Positions 1 through 5,697 of a stretch of DNA of 7,635 nt are shown here, piece after piece (position 1 is the stretch's first letter; every line of letters begins with the position of its first letter). The notes below the pieces were generated by a model. The model made no database searches. It worked only from the letters and a program-made list of their open reading frames with translations, and had not been told where the DNA came from. The position numbers were made by a program, and so were the translations under genes. Source of the stretch: Oscillospiraceae bacterium (GTDB lineage Bacteria; Bacillota_A; Clostridia; Oscillospirales; Oscillospiraceae); NCBI GenBank assembly GCA_902789835.1, contig CADAPN010000090.1, forward strand, positions 1-7,635, read 5' to 3'.

Positions 1-534
1 GGCGACGAACAGATCCACCTTGCCGTCCGTATCTTCCCAGATCTCCGGACCGGTGGTCTCGCGGTGCGCGGCGGCGTTGGCGGGGTTGCCGAACTGATCC
101 GGGATAAAGGCATGGGGAATCTCCTTGGCCAGTTCTTCCGCTTTGGCAATGGCGCCCTTCATGCCGGCGGTACCGTCGGTAAGAACCAGCTCGGCCCCGT
201 AGGCCTTCATCAGCTGCCGGCGCTCCAGGCTCATGGTCTCCGGCATGACGATGATCACGCGATATCCGCGGGCAGCGCCCACGGAGGCGAGGCCGATGCC
301 GGTGTTGCCGGAGGTGGGCTCGATGATGACGGATTCCTTCGTCAGGAGCCCTTTTGCTTCCGCATCGTCGATCATGGCCCGGGCCACGCGGTCCTTGGCG
401 GAACCGGCGGGATTGAGATACTCCAGCTTGGCCAGGACCCGGGCCCCGAGGCCTTCCGCCTGCTCGAGATGGGTCAGCTCCAGCAGCGGGGTTTTGCCGA
501 TCAGCTGATCAACCGATGTAAAGATTGCCGACAT
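1..534 (-). CDS. cysK: Cysteine synthase A (O-acetylserine sulfhydrylase), 5' part only
   Basis: PLP-dependent cytoplasmic enzyme that makes L-cysteine from O-acetylserine and sulfide, the last step of assimilatory cysteine synthesis. The first 178 codons are present, against a usual length of about 305-310, so the 3' part lies outside the window. Visible family marks are GKTPLLEL (13-20), the PLP-lysine segment NPAGSAKDR (41-49, lysine K47), the substrate loop PTSGNTG (73-79), and DQFGNPAN (146-153). The reading frame is intact throughout. The ATG at 532-534 is preceded by AAGGAGG with suitable spacing, and translation from it begins [10 protein letters not shown], a normal CysK N-terminus. 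The gene sits behind its own promoter, Cys-rich leader ORF and terminator hairpin, so it is probably controlled by cysteine supply. A closely related beta-synthase such as CysM is possible, but the match to CysK is better. Confidence 0.95.
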   Translation of the reverse strand, partial: MSAIFTSVDQLIGKTPLLELTHLEQAEGLGARVLAKLEYLNPAGSAKDRVARAMIDDAEAKGLLTKESVIIEPTSGNTGIGLASVGAARGYRVIIVMPETMSLERRQLMKAYGAELVLTDGTAGMKGAIAKAEELAKEIPHAFIPDQFGNPANAAAHRETTGPEIWEDTDGKVDLFVA

Positions 535-550
535 GTTGATTTCCTCCTTC

Positions 551-588
551 AAAATAAAAAGCCGGAAGGCCCATCGGGCCTTCCGGCT
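551..588 (-). terminator. Intrinsic terminator in the cysK leader (attenuator)
   Basis: A perfect 13-bp inverted repeat (560-572 with 576-588, arms AGCCGGAAGGCCC and GGGCCTTCCGGCT) encloses a 3-nt loop. Read on the minus strand it is followed at once by TTTTTATTTT (560-551). This is a textbook intrinsic terminator, yet it lies upstream of the cysK start and just before its ribosome binding site. It therefore terminates leader RNA rather than a previous gene. Its position downstream of a Cys-rich leader ORF makes it the off-state structure of an attenuator. Confidence 0.88.
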
Positions 589-613
589 GAACTTACTCTG
601 CAGTCTCCGGGAA
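581..613 (-). promoter_or_regulatory. Candidate antiterminator hairpin of the cysK leader
   Basis: In the minus-strand RNA, UUCC-C-GG (613-607) can pair with CCGGAA (586-581), which lies inside the 5' arm of the terminator. One C is bulged. An inner helix of 605-602 with 590-593 (GACU with AGUU, one G-U pair) has an 8-nt loop. Forming this structure would consume the terminator's 5' arm, so the two are mutually exclusive. The antiterminator's 5' arm starts 3 nt after the leader ORF stop codon, so a ribosome that finishes the leader would mask it, whereas one stalled on upstream Cys codons would not. The pairing was found by eye, without energy calculation, and is weaker than the terminator. 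Confidence 0.5.
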
Positions 614-616
614 CGC

Positions 617-703
617 TCAAACGGGCATGACAAAGCACGTGCGGCCACAGCGCACGTCACAACACACACAACAGGAAACGAAAGTGTTGCAGGCTTTGTA
701 CAT
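617..703 (-). CDS. Cysteine-rich leader peptide of cysK (28 aa)
   Basis: Short open frame of 28 codons plus TGA in the 5' leader of cysK, starting [17 protein letters not shown]. Seven residues are cysteine (positions 5, 11, 12, 14, 15, 19 and 23), a quarter of the peptide, with a CCVCC cluster in the middle. The ATG at 701-703 has a strong ribosome binding site, GGAGGG at 709-714, 5 nt away, and lies about 33 nt after the predicted transcription start. The stop codon is 28 nt upstream of the terminator hairpin. Its size, position and composition are those of amino-acid biosynthesis leader peptides such as TrpL or HisL, here for cysteine. The role is inferred to be a sensor of charged tRNA-Cys through ribosome stalling, with the peptide itself having no function. 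Five of its seven Cys codons are TGT, whereas the four forward metabolic genes in the window use TGC almost exclusively. Confidence 0.8.
   Translation of the reverse strand: MYKACNTFVSCCVCCDVRCGRTCFVMPV
637..657 (-). promoter_or_regulatory. Hairpin inside the cysK leader ORF
   Basis: A perfect 7-bp inverted repeat (ACGTGCG at 637-643, CGCACGT at 651-657) with a 7-nt loop spans leader codons 16-22, just after the CCVCC codons. In attenuators of this class an early hairpin often pauses RNA polymerase so that the leading ribosome can catch up. That role is inference. A ribosome held at the Cys cluster would cover and melt its 5' arm. Confidence 0.45.
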
Positions 704-742
704 GAGAACCCTCCGAACGGACACGGAATGAATTGCTTTCTT

Positions 743-771
743 TTTATACTACTTCAGGGAAGATTTGTCAA
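743..771 (-). promoter_or_regulatory. Promoter of the cysK leader and cysK
   Basis: On the minus strand a perfect -35 TTGACA (766-771) and a -10 TATAAA (743-748) are separated by 17 bp, essentially the vegetative sigma consensus. Transcription should start near 736, giving a leader of about 200 nt before the cysK ATG. A promoter this strong with no obvious operator fits control after initiation, by attenuation. Confidence 0.85.
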
Positions 772-819
772 GGGACCGGAGAAAAGGCGTGAAGGGGGAG
801 ATCTTTCCATGAAAAAAGA

Positions 820-847
820 TTGACAGCAAAGCGCGCGGTTTTATAAT
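820..847 (+). promoter_or_regulatory. Promoter of the YcxB-like gene
   Basis: TTGACA (820-825) and TATAAT (842-847) with a 16-bp spacer, both exact consensus hexamers. The expected start is near 854, about 38 nt before the ATG at 892. The promoter is back to back with the cysK promoter, with 48 bp between the two -35 boxes. I see no operator-like symmetry in that gap. Confidence 0.85.
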
Positions 848-891
848 ATAACGATAGAACAGCGGAGTTTACAGGTTTCGGAGGCGCATAT

Positions 892-1458
892 ATGGCGGAG
901 ATTGATTACCGTGCAAAAATAACACACACGGAAAAAACCGTTGAGCAGCTTTATAAAATGCAATACTATGTATATGAAAAACCGCGCATGTGGCTTCGAA
1001 TGCTCATCGGTTTCGGTCTTGTTCTCACCGCGGTTGTGACGGGCGCTCCGAACTGGGGAAAAGCCCTTCTGCTCCTCGTCGGTGCGTGGCTGCTGGTAAG
1101 CCGCGATTTCCCGGCAGCGGTACGGGCCGACCGGGCTTTATCCGAACGCAAGGCCAGGCTGCCGAACATGAACTACAGCTTCGGTCCGGAGGCGGTGCAC
1201 CTCAGCGGCGAGGGCAGTATGGACATCCCTTACGGCAAGTTTACACGCCTGGTGGAGGACAGACAGTTTCTCTATCTGTTCGTAACACGAAACTCCATCT
1301 GTATGATGGAAAAGGATTCCATCAAGCCGGCAGATCTCATGGCGTTTGCGAAATTTATGGAAGACAAAACCGGACTGAAATGGAGCGCGGAAAAGTCTTT
1401 CCTGAGTATGAGCATCTACGACCTGCGCCGGGCATTCAGAGACATGCGGGAAAAATAA
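892..1458 (+). CDS. YcxB-like membrane protein of unknown function
   Basis: A 188-residue protein with two adjacent hydrophobic segments at about 33-50 and 54-70, joined by a short GAPNWGK turn, giving a membrane hairpin with both ends probably in the cytoplasm. The soluble C-terminal part (about 93-165) contains MNYSFGPEAVHLSGEGSMDIPYGKF and then alternating strand-like segments (FLYLFV, SICMME). This resembles the YcxB-like domain found after two transmembrane helices in many Firmicutes, for which no biochemical function is established. GGAGG (880-884) lies 7 nt before the ATG, and the gene follows a consensus promoter. It stands alone between the cysK unit and a converging regulator, so the neighbours give no firm clue. 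The family assignment rests on architecture and motif style only. Confidence 0.75.
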   Translation: MAEIDYRAKITHTEKTVEQLYKMQYYVYEKPRMWLRMLIGFGLVLTAVVTGAPNWGKALLLLVGAWLLVSRDFPAAVRADRALSERKARLPNMNYSFGPEAVHLSGEGSMDIPYGKFTRLVEDRQFLYLFVTRNSICMMEKDSIKPADLMAFAKFMEDKTGLKWSAEKSFLSMSIYDLRRAFRDMREK

Positions 1459-1470
1459 GCCGTGTAAGGA

Positions 1471-1517
1471 AGAAAAGAACTTTGTCGAGACGTGCCGTCA
1501 TGACAAAGTTCTTTTCT
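1471..1517. terminator. Bidirectional hairpin terminator between converging genes
   Basis: A perfect 16-bp inverted repeat (1471-1486 with 1502-1517) with a 15-nt loop that can itself form a 4-bp stem (GACG/CGTC, 1489-1492 with 1496-1499). The arms begin and end with A-rich and T-rich tracts (AGAAAAG and CTTTTCT), so either strand reads a stem that ends in a U-rich run. It lies 12 nt after the stop of the YcxB-like gene and 14 nt after the stop of the opposing araC-type gene, so it probably ends transcription from both sides. Confidence 0.8.
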
Positions 1518-1531
1518 GGTTGATCCGTCCC

Positions 1532-2440
1532 TTAGGTGAGAGGCGTGCGGTTTATGGCGTTTTTCAGCTGCTCACGGTATTCCGTTGGCGTGATGCCGTA
1601 AAGTTTGCGGAAAGACTTGACGAAGCTGCTGTAATCGGAAAAGCCGCTTGCAAGACAGGCATCCAGAACATTTTTTCCTGTCACAAGGCTGTAGCGGAAC
1701 TCCTGCATTCGAAGATCCGTTATGTAATGACGAATGCTCTCGTTGGTGTAGCTCTTGAAGCTGCGGGAAAGATGCTCACGGCTGATATAAAAATGCTGCG
1801 CAATGTCTGACACATTGAGCTCCGGATCTCGGAAGTGCTCAAGAATATATGCTGTGACCCCGGAGATGAGCTTGCTTGACGCGTTGGGAGGGACCGACTG
1901 GGAGGTGCTTGCGACATGCTCAATGGTGAGCATGAGTTCTCCGATCTGGCAGCGGTAAAGCTGGTCGCGCAGTTCTGAATCCGTGACAGAGGAAGAAGCG
2001 TTGATCCGTTCCAAAAGCTCCCGCAGGCCCCAGCGGCAGACATCTTCCGCCCGAAGAATATACAGCGACGGAGAATTGGATATCCTTCCGTGCAGCATAC
2101 ACTCCGAGAGCACCTGGACCATGAAATCCGCGTCAACCTGGAGAATCAGACGCTCGTAACTGGAGGAATCGGATGGGCAGATCATCGTGTGCACCGTGCC
2201 GGGGGCGATCAGCAGCATCTCATCGGGATGCAGAAGGAAACGCTTGCCGCCGGAGAGGTACTCGCAGATCCCGCGGCGCACAAGAATGAATTCATAGTAG
2301 GGGTGTGAATGTGCGATCGAAGAGCGGGTCTGCACGTTGACGTAGTAGCCGACCGAGACAAGATTGCGGCTCAGCTGGAAGTTTGCCATGTCCTGGGTCA
2401 GATGCTGGTCAACGACGGATTCGACACGATGGTATGCCAT
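1532..2440 (-). CDS. AraC/XylS-family transcriptional regulator with cupin-like sensor domain
   Basis: A 302-residue DNA-binding regulator. The N-terminal part (about 25-110) looks like an AraC-type cupin sensor, with HSHPYYEFILVRRG (44-57) and the later LHPDEMLLIAPGTVHTM (70-86) typical of sugar-sensing members. The C-terminal part (about 193-292) has the two helix-turn-helix units of the family: LNVSDIAQHFYISREHLSRSF (208-228) and the signature region VLDACLASGFSDYSSFVKSF (258-277), followed by RKLYGITPTEYRE. The ATG at 2438-2440 is preceded by a GAGG core. A later in-frame Met at codon 18 has a poorer site. The gene is divergent from dctP across 268 bp, the usual layout for a local activator, so it most likely controls the TRAP/GH31 operon in response to the transported sugar or a breakdown product. 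The ligand is unknown. Confidence 0.92.
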   Translation of the reverse strand: MAYHRVESVVDQHLTQDMANFQLSRNLVSVGYYVNVQTRSSIAHSHPYYEFILVRRGICEYLSGGKRFLLHPDEMLLIAPGTVHTMICPSDSSSYERLILQVDADFMVQVLSECMLHGRISNSPSLYILRAEDVCRWGLRELLERINASSSVTDSELRDQLYRCQIGELMLTIEHVASTSQSVPPNASSKLISGVTAYILEHFRDPELNVSDIAQHFYISREHLSRSFKSYTNESIRHYITDLRMQEFRYSLVTGKNVLDACLASGFSDYSSFVKSFRKLYGITPTEYREQLKNAINRTPLT

Positions 2441-2499
2441 AGAAACGCCTCGCTTTCTGCCGGGTCACGTTTTGCGATAATTTCATCACAAAGAAAGGC

Positions 2500-2527
2500 T
2501 TGCATTTGTCTGTATATTTGGTATTAT
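2500..2527 (+). promoter_or_regulatory. Candidate promoter of the dctPQM-GH31 operon
   Basis: TTGCAT (2500-2505) and TATTAT (2522-2527) with a 16-bp spacer on the plus strand. This would give a 5' untranslated leader of about 175 nt before dctP. The hexamers are reasonable but imperfect, as expected for an activator-dependent promoter. I found no better-spaced pair nearer to dctP. Its -10 box overlaps that of the opposing promoter of the regulator. Confidence 0.5.
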
Positions 2528-2600
2528 AGACAAGATAGAGAATAAATCAAGTACCAGGCACCGGTTATTTTCGCTGCTTTTGTATATTTTGCATAAATCA
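2511..2600. repeat. Repeated AT-rich motifs in the divergent control region (possible AraC sites)
   Basis: TGTATATTT occurs at 2511-2519 and again at 2581-2589, exactly 70 bp apart, and similarity continues downstream as TGTATATTTnGnATnA in both copies. A second motif, ATAAATCA, occurs at 2542-2549, 2593-2600 and 2683-2690. AraC-family proteins usually bind direct repeats on one face of the helix, and 70 bp is close to a whole number of turns. Binding is inference; AT-rich DNA makes short repeats easy to find by chance. Confidence 0.4.
2523..2550 (-). promoter_or_regulatory. Promoter of the AraC-family regulator
   Basis: On the minus strand, TTGATT (2545-2550) and an exact TATAAT (2523-2528) are separated by 16 bp, about 83 nt before the regulator's ATG. 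The -10 box shares bases with the plus-strand TATTAT, so the two promoters point away from each other over the same 6-7 bp and probably compete for polymerase. Confidence 0.65.
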
Positions 2601-2660
2601 TACTGCCGATTTTTGTGATATTTTCCTATCCGGTGCGAGGGAAATCTTTTTGTATCCACT

Positions 2661-2676
2661 ATCAGACTTGTCTGAT
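2661..2676. promoter_or_regulatory. Perfect 16-bp palindrome upstream of dctP
   Basis: ATCAGAC-TT-GTCTGAT, a 7-bp inverted repeat around two central bases, lies 32 nt before the dctP ATG and downstream of the predicted promoter. It could be the operator of a dimeric repressor or, as RNA, a small hairpin with a CUUG loop near the ribosome binding site. AraC proteins normally bind direct repeats, so a second regulator encoded elsewhere is possible. Confidence 0.5.
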
Positions 2677-2708
2677 GCGGAAATAAATCATTTTTATGGA
2701 GGAAAAAC

Positions 2709-3698
2709 ATGAAACGTACTCTCGCTGCTATCCTGTGCCTGGTCATGATCGTTGCGGTTGCCGCCGCGATGCCCATCAATGCCAGTGCTGCGAACACGGT
2801 CTACCTGACCCTCGCCCACAACATGGCTGAGGACCACGCCATCAACGTCGCGCTGACTGCCTGGGCCGAAGCGGTTGACGAAGCCACTGACGGCGCCATT
2901 GTCATCGATGTCATGCCCGGCGGCACACTCGGCTCCGAAGCCGACTGCGTCAGCCAGATCCAGGCCGGCCAGCTGGAGATGACCAAGGTCTCTGCCGGTA
3001 CCCTCTCCAACTTCAACAGCGCCTGGAACTGCGTCTCTGTTCCCTATGTTTTCAACGACAAGGATCATCTCTACAACGTGATGAACGGCGAGATCGGCCA
3101 GGATCTCTACAACCTGACTGCCGATGACGGTTTCATCGGTCTTGCATGGCTCGAGTCCGGCACCCGCTGCTTCTACACCGCCAAGACCCCGATTCGCACT
3201 CCCGCTGACCTCAAGGGGCTGAAGATCCGCACCATGGACAGCCAGATGGCCATCGACATGATGAATGCCTTCGGCGGTTCCGCCACGGTTATGGGCTACG
3301 GCGATATCTACACCGGTATGCAGCAGGGCGTCATCGACGGTGCTGAGAACAACATCACCGCCATGCGCGACCACGCCGACGTGACCAGCTACTACTGCTA
3401 TGACGAGCACACCATGATCCCCGACGTCATCATCATCTCCACTGACATCTGGAACGAACTCACCGAAGAGCAGCAGCAGATCATGCGCGATACCGCCGCA
3501 GACATGGTTGCAAACTATCGCGAGCTGTGGGCCCAGTTTGAGGAAGACGTAAAGGCTCAGGTCGAAGGCAAGGTTGAGTATGTCACCGACGTGGACAAGG
3601 CTGCCTTCCAGGAAGCCGTTCAGGGCATCTATGAGAATCTGGCCACCAGCGATCCCGACACCTACGCCTTTGTCGAGCGCATCCAGGCTGCGGGCTGA
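2709..3698 (+). CDS. dctP: TRAP transporter solute-binding protein, DctP family
   Basis: A 329-residue extracytoplasmic binding protein that captures the substrate and delivers it to the DctQM permease. Residues 1-28 form a Sec signal peptide: MKR, a hydrophobic core to about residue 20, then an A-x-A cleavage site near NASAA. The mature part carries DctP-family segments. The residues that hold the ligand carboxylate in the sialic-acid binding protein SiaP (R127, R147, N187) line up with R153 in SGTR, R174 in LKGLKIRT and N214 in GVIDGAENN, so the ligand probably carries a carboxylate. There is no cysteine after the signal peptide, so it is not an obvious lipoprotein, which is odd for a monoderm. 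GGAGG at 2698-2702 lies 6 nt before the ATG. It is the first gene of the operon, followed by a hairpin before dctQ. Confidence 0.95.
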   Translation: MKRTLAAILCLVMIVAVAAAMPINASAANTVYLTLAHNMAEDHAINVALTAWAEAVDEATDGAIVIDVMPGGTLGSEADCVSQIQAGQLEMTKVSAGTLSNFNSAWNCVSVPYVFNDKDHLYNVMNGEIGQDLYNLTADDGFIGLAWLESGTRCFYTAKTPIRTPADLKGLKIRTMDSQMAIDMMNAFGGSATVMGYGDIYTGMQQGVIDGAENNITAMRDHADVTSYYCYDEHTMIPDVIIISTDIWNELTEEQQQIMRDTAADMVANYRELWAQFEEDVKAQVEGKVEYVTDVDKAAFQEAVQGIYENLATSDPDTYAFVERIQAAG

Positions 3699-3752
3699 TT
3701 CAGCGGCACAGAATCCTTTTAACTTAACATTTCATCTGTTTGTCTGGAACAG

Positions 3753-3796
3753 AGAGCGGCTTACCACCCAGGCGGTGATAAGCCGCTCTTCCTTTT
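3753..3796 (+). terminator. Hairpin between dctP and dctQ (partial terminator or RNA-end stabiliser)
   Basis: An 11-bp perfect stem (AGAGCGGCTTA at 3753-3763, TAAGCCGCTCT at 3779-3789) is extended after one mismatch by 4 bp (3765-3768 with 3774-3777), and is followed by TCCTTTTG. The short, interrupted T-run suggests incomplete termination. In TRAP operons the binding protein is needed in excess over the permease, and a leaky terminator or a 3'-end-protecting stem after dctP would achieve this. Confidence 0.75.
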
Positions 3797-3832
3797 GAGA
3801 AATAATTGGAATCTGATAGGAGATGGTAGTAC

Positions 3833-4312
3833 TTGAAGAAAATTGAGAAAGTACTGGATACCGTTATGCGCTTCCTGATGGCGCTTGCCATGCTGACGCT
3901 GCTCGTGTTCGGCACCTGGCAGATCTTTACGCGCTGGATCCTCGGGAATCCTTCGACCTTTACCGACGAGCTTTTGCGCTACGTGCTCATCATCGCCGGG
4001 TTCATCGGCTCTGCCTACTGCTTCTACCGTGATGAGCATCTGGCGCTGACGCTCATCACCGATAAGGCCAAGGGACCGTTCAAGGTTGTCCTTGACATTT
4101 TCATCGAAATCTGCATTCTGTTCTTTGTTGTCTATGTCTTCATCTATGGCGGCTGGAAGCTTTCCGCGACCGCGACGAACGTATCCTCCGTCATGCATAT
4201 TCCGATGAAGACCCTGTATATGATTGAGCCCGTCTGCGGCGTGCTGATCGTGCTGGCGCGTATTCTGAAGTACGTCGGCATGATGGCCGAAAAGAAAGGA
4301 GAGAACAAATAA
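3833..4312 (+). CDS. dctQ: TRAP transporter small permease subunit, DctQ family
   Basis: A 159-residue integral membrane protein with four predicted helices at about 12-33, 47-66, 86-107 and 126-147. It assists DctM in ion-driven uptake of the substrate delivered by DctP. The stretch STFTDELLRYVLIIAGFIGS (41-60), followed by YRDEHLALTLI, is the DctQ-family hallmark (acidic residue, RY, glycine-rich helix, then R-x-x-H). The start is TTG at 3833-3835, preceded by AGGAG at 3818-3822. No in-frame ATG occurs upstream, and the first internal one (codon 12) would remove the N-terminal end before helix 1. An out-of-frame ATG at 3823 opens a seven-codon frame overlapping the start. The stop overlaps the dctM start by one base (TAATG), implying translational coupling. 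Confidence 0.92.
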   Translation: MKKIEKVLDTVMRFLMALAMLTLLVFGTWQIFTRWILGNPSTFTDELLRYVLIIAGFIGSAYCFYRDEHLALTLITDKAKGPFKVVLDIFIEICILFFVVYVFIYGGWKLSATATNVSSVMHIPMKTLYMIEPVCGVLIVLARILKYVGMMAEKKGENK

Positions 4313-5637
4313 TGGTCGTAACCGCTACAATCGTTCTGTTTGTCTCCTTCTTTGTCATGCTGCTGGCAGGCGTCCCCATCTCGGCGGGCATCGGCATTGC
4401 CTCCGTCATTGCCATCTGCGCCTCCGGCCGCTCAGACTTCCAGGGCTTCGCATTCACGGCTGCCCAGAAGTGCTTCTCCGGCCTTGACAGCTTTTCGCTG
4501 CTGGCGCTGCCCTTCTTCTCTCTGGGCGGCAATATCATGAACAAGGGCGGCATCGCCAAGCGTCTGGTGCGCCTGGCAAGGCTCCTGGTGGGCGGAATCC
4601 CCGGCTATCTCGCGGCGACCAACGTTCTTGCCAACATGTTCTTCGGCGCGGTGTCCGGTTCTTCCGTTGCGGCTACCTCCGCCATGGGCTCCATCCTTTC
4701 CCCGCTGGAAGCGGATGAGGGCTATGATCCCAACTACTCTGCGGCGGTCAACATCTGCTCTGCCCCCACCGGAATCCTGATTCCTCCCTCCGGTCCGCTG
4801 ATCCTTTACTCCATCACGGCCGGCGGTGTGTCGGTTGCGGCGCTGTTTATGGGCGGCTACTTTGTGGGCGCGATCCTCGGCATCTGCGTGGCGATTGTCG
4901 CCATCATCCTTGCCGTACGCAAGGGCTACAAGAAGTCCGAGGTGAAGGATACCGATCCCGCCTGGAAGATCTGGGTCGAGGCGATCCCGTCCCTGCTTGC
5001 GGTTATTATCGTAATGGGCGGTATTCTGGCCGGCATTTTCACCGCGACGGAAGCCGGCGTTGTCATGTGCCTGTACTGCGGTGTTCTCGCTGTTATCTAC
5101 CGTGAGATGAATTTCAAGACCTTCTATAACCTGCTGGCCGACACGATGAAGTCCTCCGCCACCATTCTCTTCCTGATCGCGGCTTCCTCCATCATGGCCT
5201 ATGTCATGGCCCGCACCAAGATCCCCGGCGCGATCTCCGACATGATCATGAGTGTGTCCGACAACCGCTATGTCATTCTTCTCATTATGAACGTGTTCCT
5301 TCTCGTGATGGGCATGTTCCTGGATCTGACGCCGGCGGTGCTGATCTTTGTGCCCATCTTCCTGCCCATCGCCCGCAGCATCGGCATGAGCGATGTACAC
5401 TTCGGTCTTATGCTCATCACCAACCTCGGCATCGGTTCCGTTACCCCGCCGGTCGGCTCCTGCCTGTTTGTCGGCTGCGGCGTAGCCAAGGTCAAGATCG
5501 AGGGCGTCACGAAGTATATCGTCCCCATCTTTGCCGCGATGGTCGTTGCACTGCTTCTCGTCACGTACATCCCGCAGATTTCCCTCAGCCTGCCCTACTG
5601 GACGAAGCTCATTCCTTCCATGGGCTGGAACGGCTGA
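4312..5637 (+). CDS. dctM: TRAP transporter large permease subunit, DctM family
   Basis: A 441-residue polytopic membrane protein with about a dozen hydrophobic helices, full family length. It is the transport channel of the TRAP system and is thought to use a Na+ or H+ gradient. Characteristic stretches are LPFFSLGGNIMNKGGIAKRL (66-85), NMFFGAVSGSSVAATSAMGS (108-127), the half-helix loop ILIPPSGPLILYSI (155-168), FTATEAG (243-249), and the second loop GIGSVTPPVGSCLFVG (373-388). The two proline-rich re-entrant loops mirror each other, as in the elevator-type ion transporter superfamily. The ATG overlaps the dctQ stop, and AAGGAG (4296-4301) lies within the end of dctQ. Together with dctP and dctQ it makes a complete transporter. 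Confidence 0.95.
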   Translation: MVVTATIVLFVSFFVMLLAGVPISAGIGIASVIAICASGRSDFQGFAFTAAQKCFSGLDSFSLLALPFFSLGGNIMNKGGIAKRLVRLARLLVGGIPGYLAATNVLANMFFGAVSGSSVAATSAMGSILSPLEADEGYDPNYSAAVNICSAPTGILIPPSGPLILYSITAGGVSVAALFMGGYFVGAILGICVAIVAIILAVRKGYKKSEVKDTDPAWKIWVEAIPSLLAVIIVMGGILAGIFTATEAGVVMCLYCGVLAVIYREMNFKTFYNLLADTMKSSATILFLIAASSIMAYVMARTKIPGAISDMIMSVSDNRYVILLIMNVFLLVMGMFLDLTPAVLIFVPIFLPIARSIGMSDVHFGLMLITNLGIGSVTPPVGSCLFVGCGVAKVKIEGVTKYIVPIFAAMVVALLLVTYIPQISLSLPYWTKLIPSMGWNG

Positions 5638-5697
5638 GCCATCCAAGCCTCGCATTCCTTTTGACGGCGGTCTGCCCCTGCCCACGCTTCGCGGCGG

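Noticed and set aside
64..630. Plus-strand open frame of 188 codons opposite cysK
   Set aside because: It is the reverse of intact cysK coding sequence and runs through the terminator hairpin; the minus-strand reading gives unmistakable CysK motifs.
534..740. A Cys T-box or SAM riboswitch in the cysK leader
   Set aside because: The leader has no T-box consensus (GGTGGNACCGCG-like) and is rather short for one, and no S-box-like helix set is apparent. The Cys-rich ORF explains the terminator better.
2614..2640. A second dctP promoter nearer the gene (around GATATT at 2617)
   Set aside because: The nearest TTGCAT (2589-2594) is 22 bp away, too far for a normal spacer, and no other -35 fits.
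2694..3410. Minus-strand open frame of 238 codons opposite dctP
   Set aside because: Fully antisense to dctP and overlaps its start and ribosome binding site. The product has the biased composition of a shadow frame.
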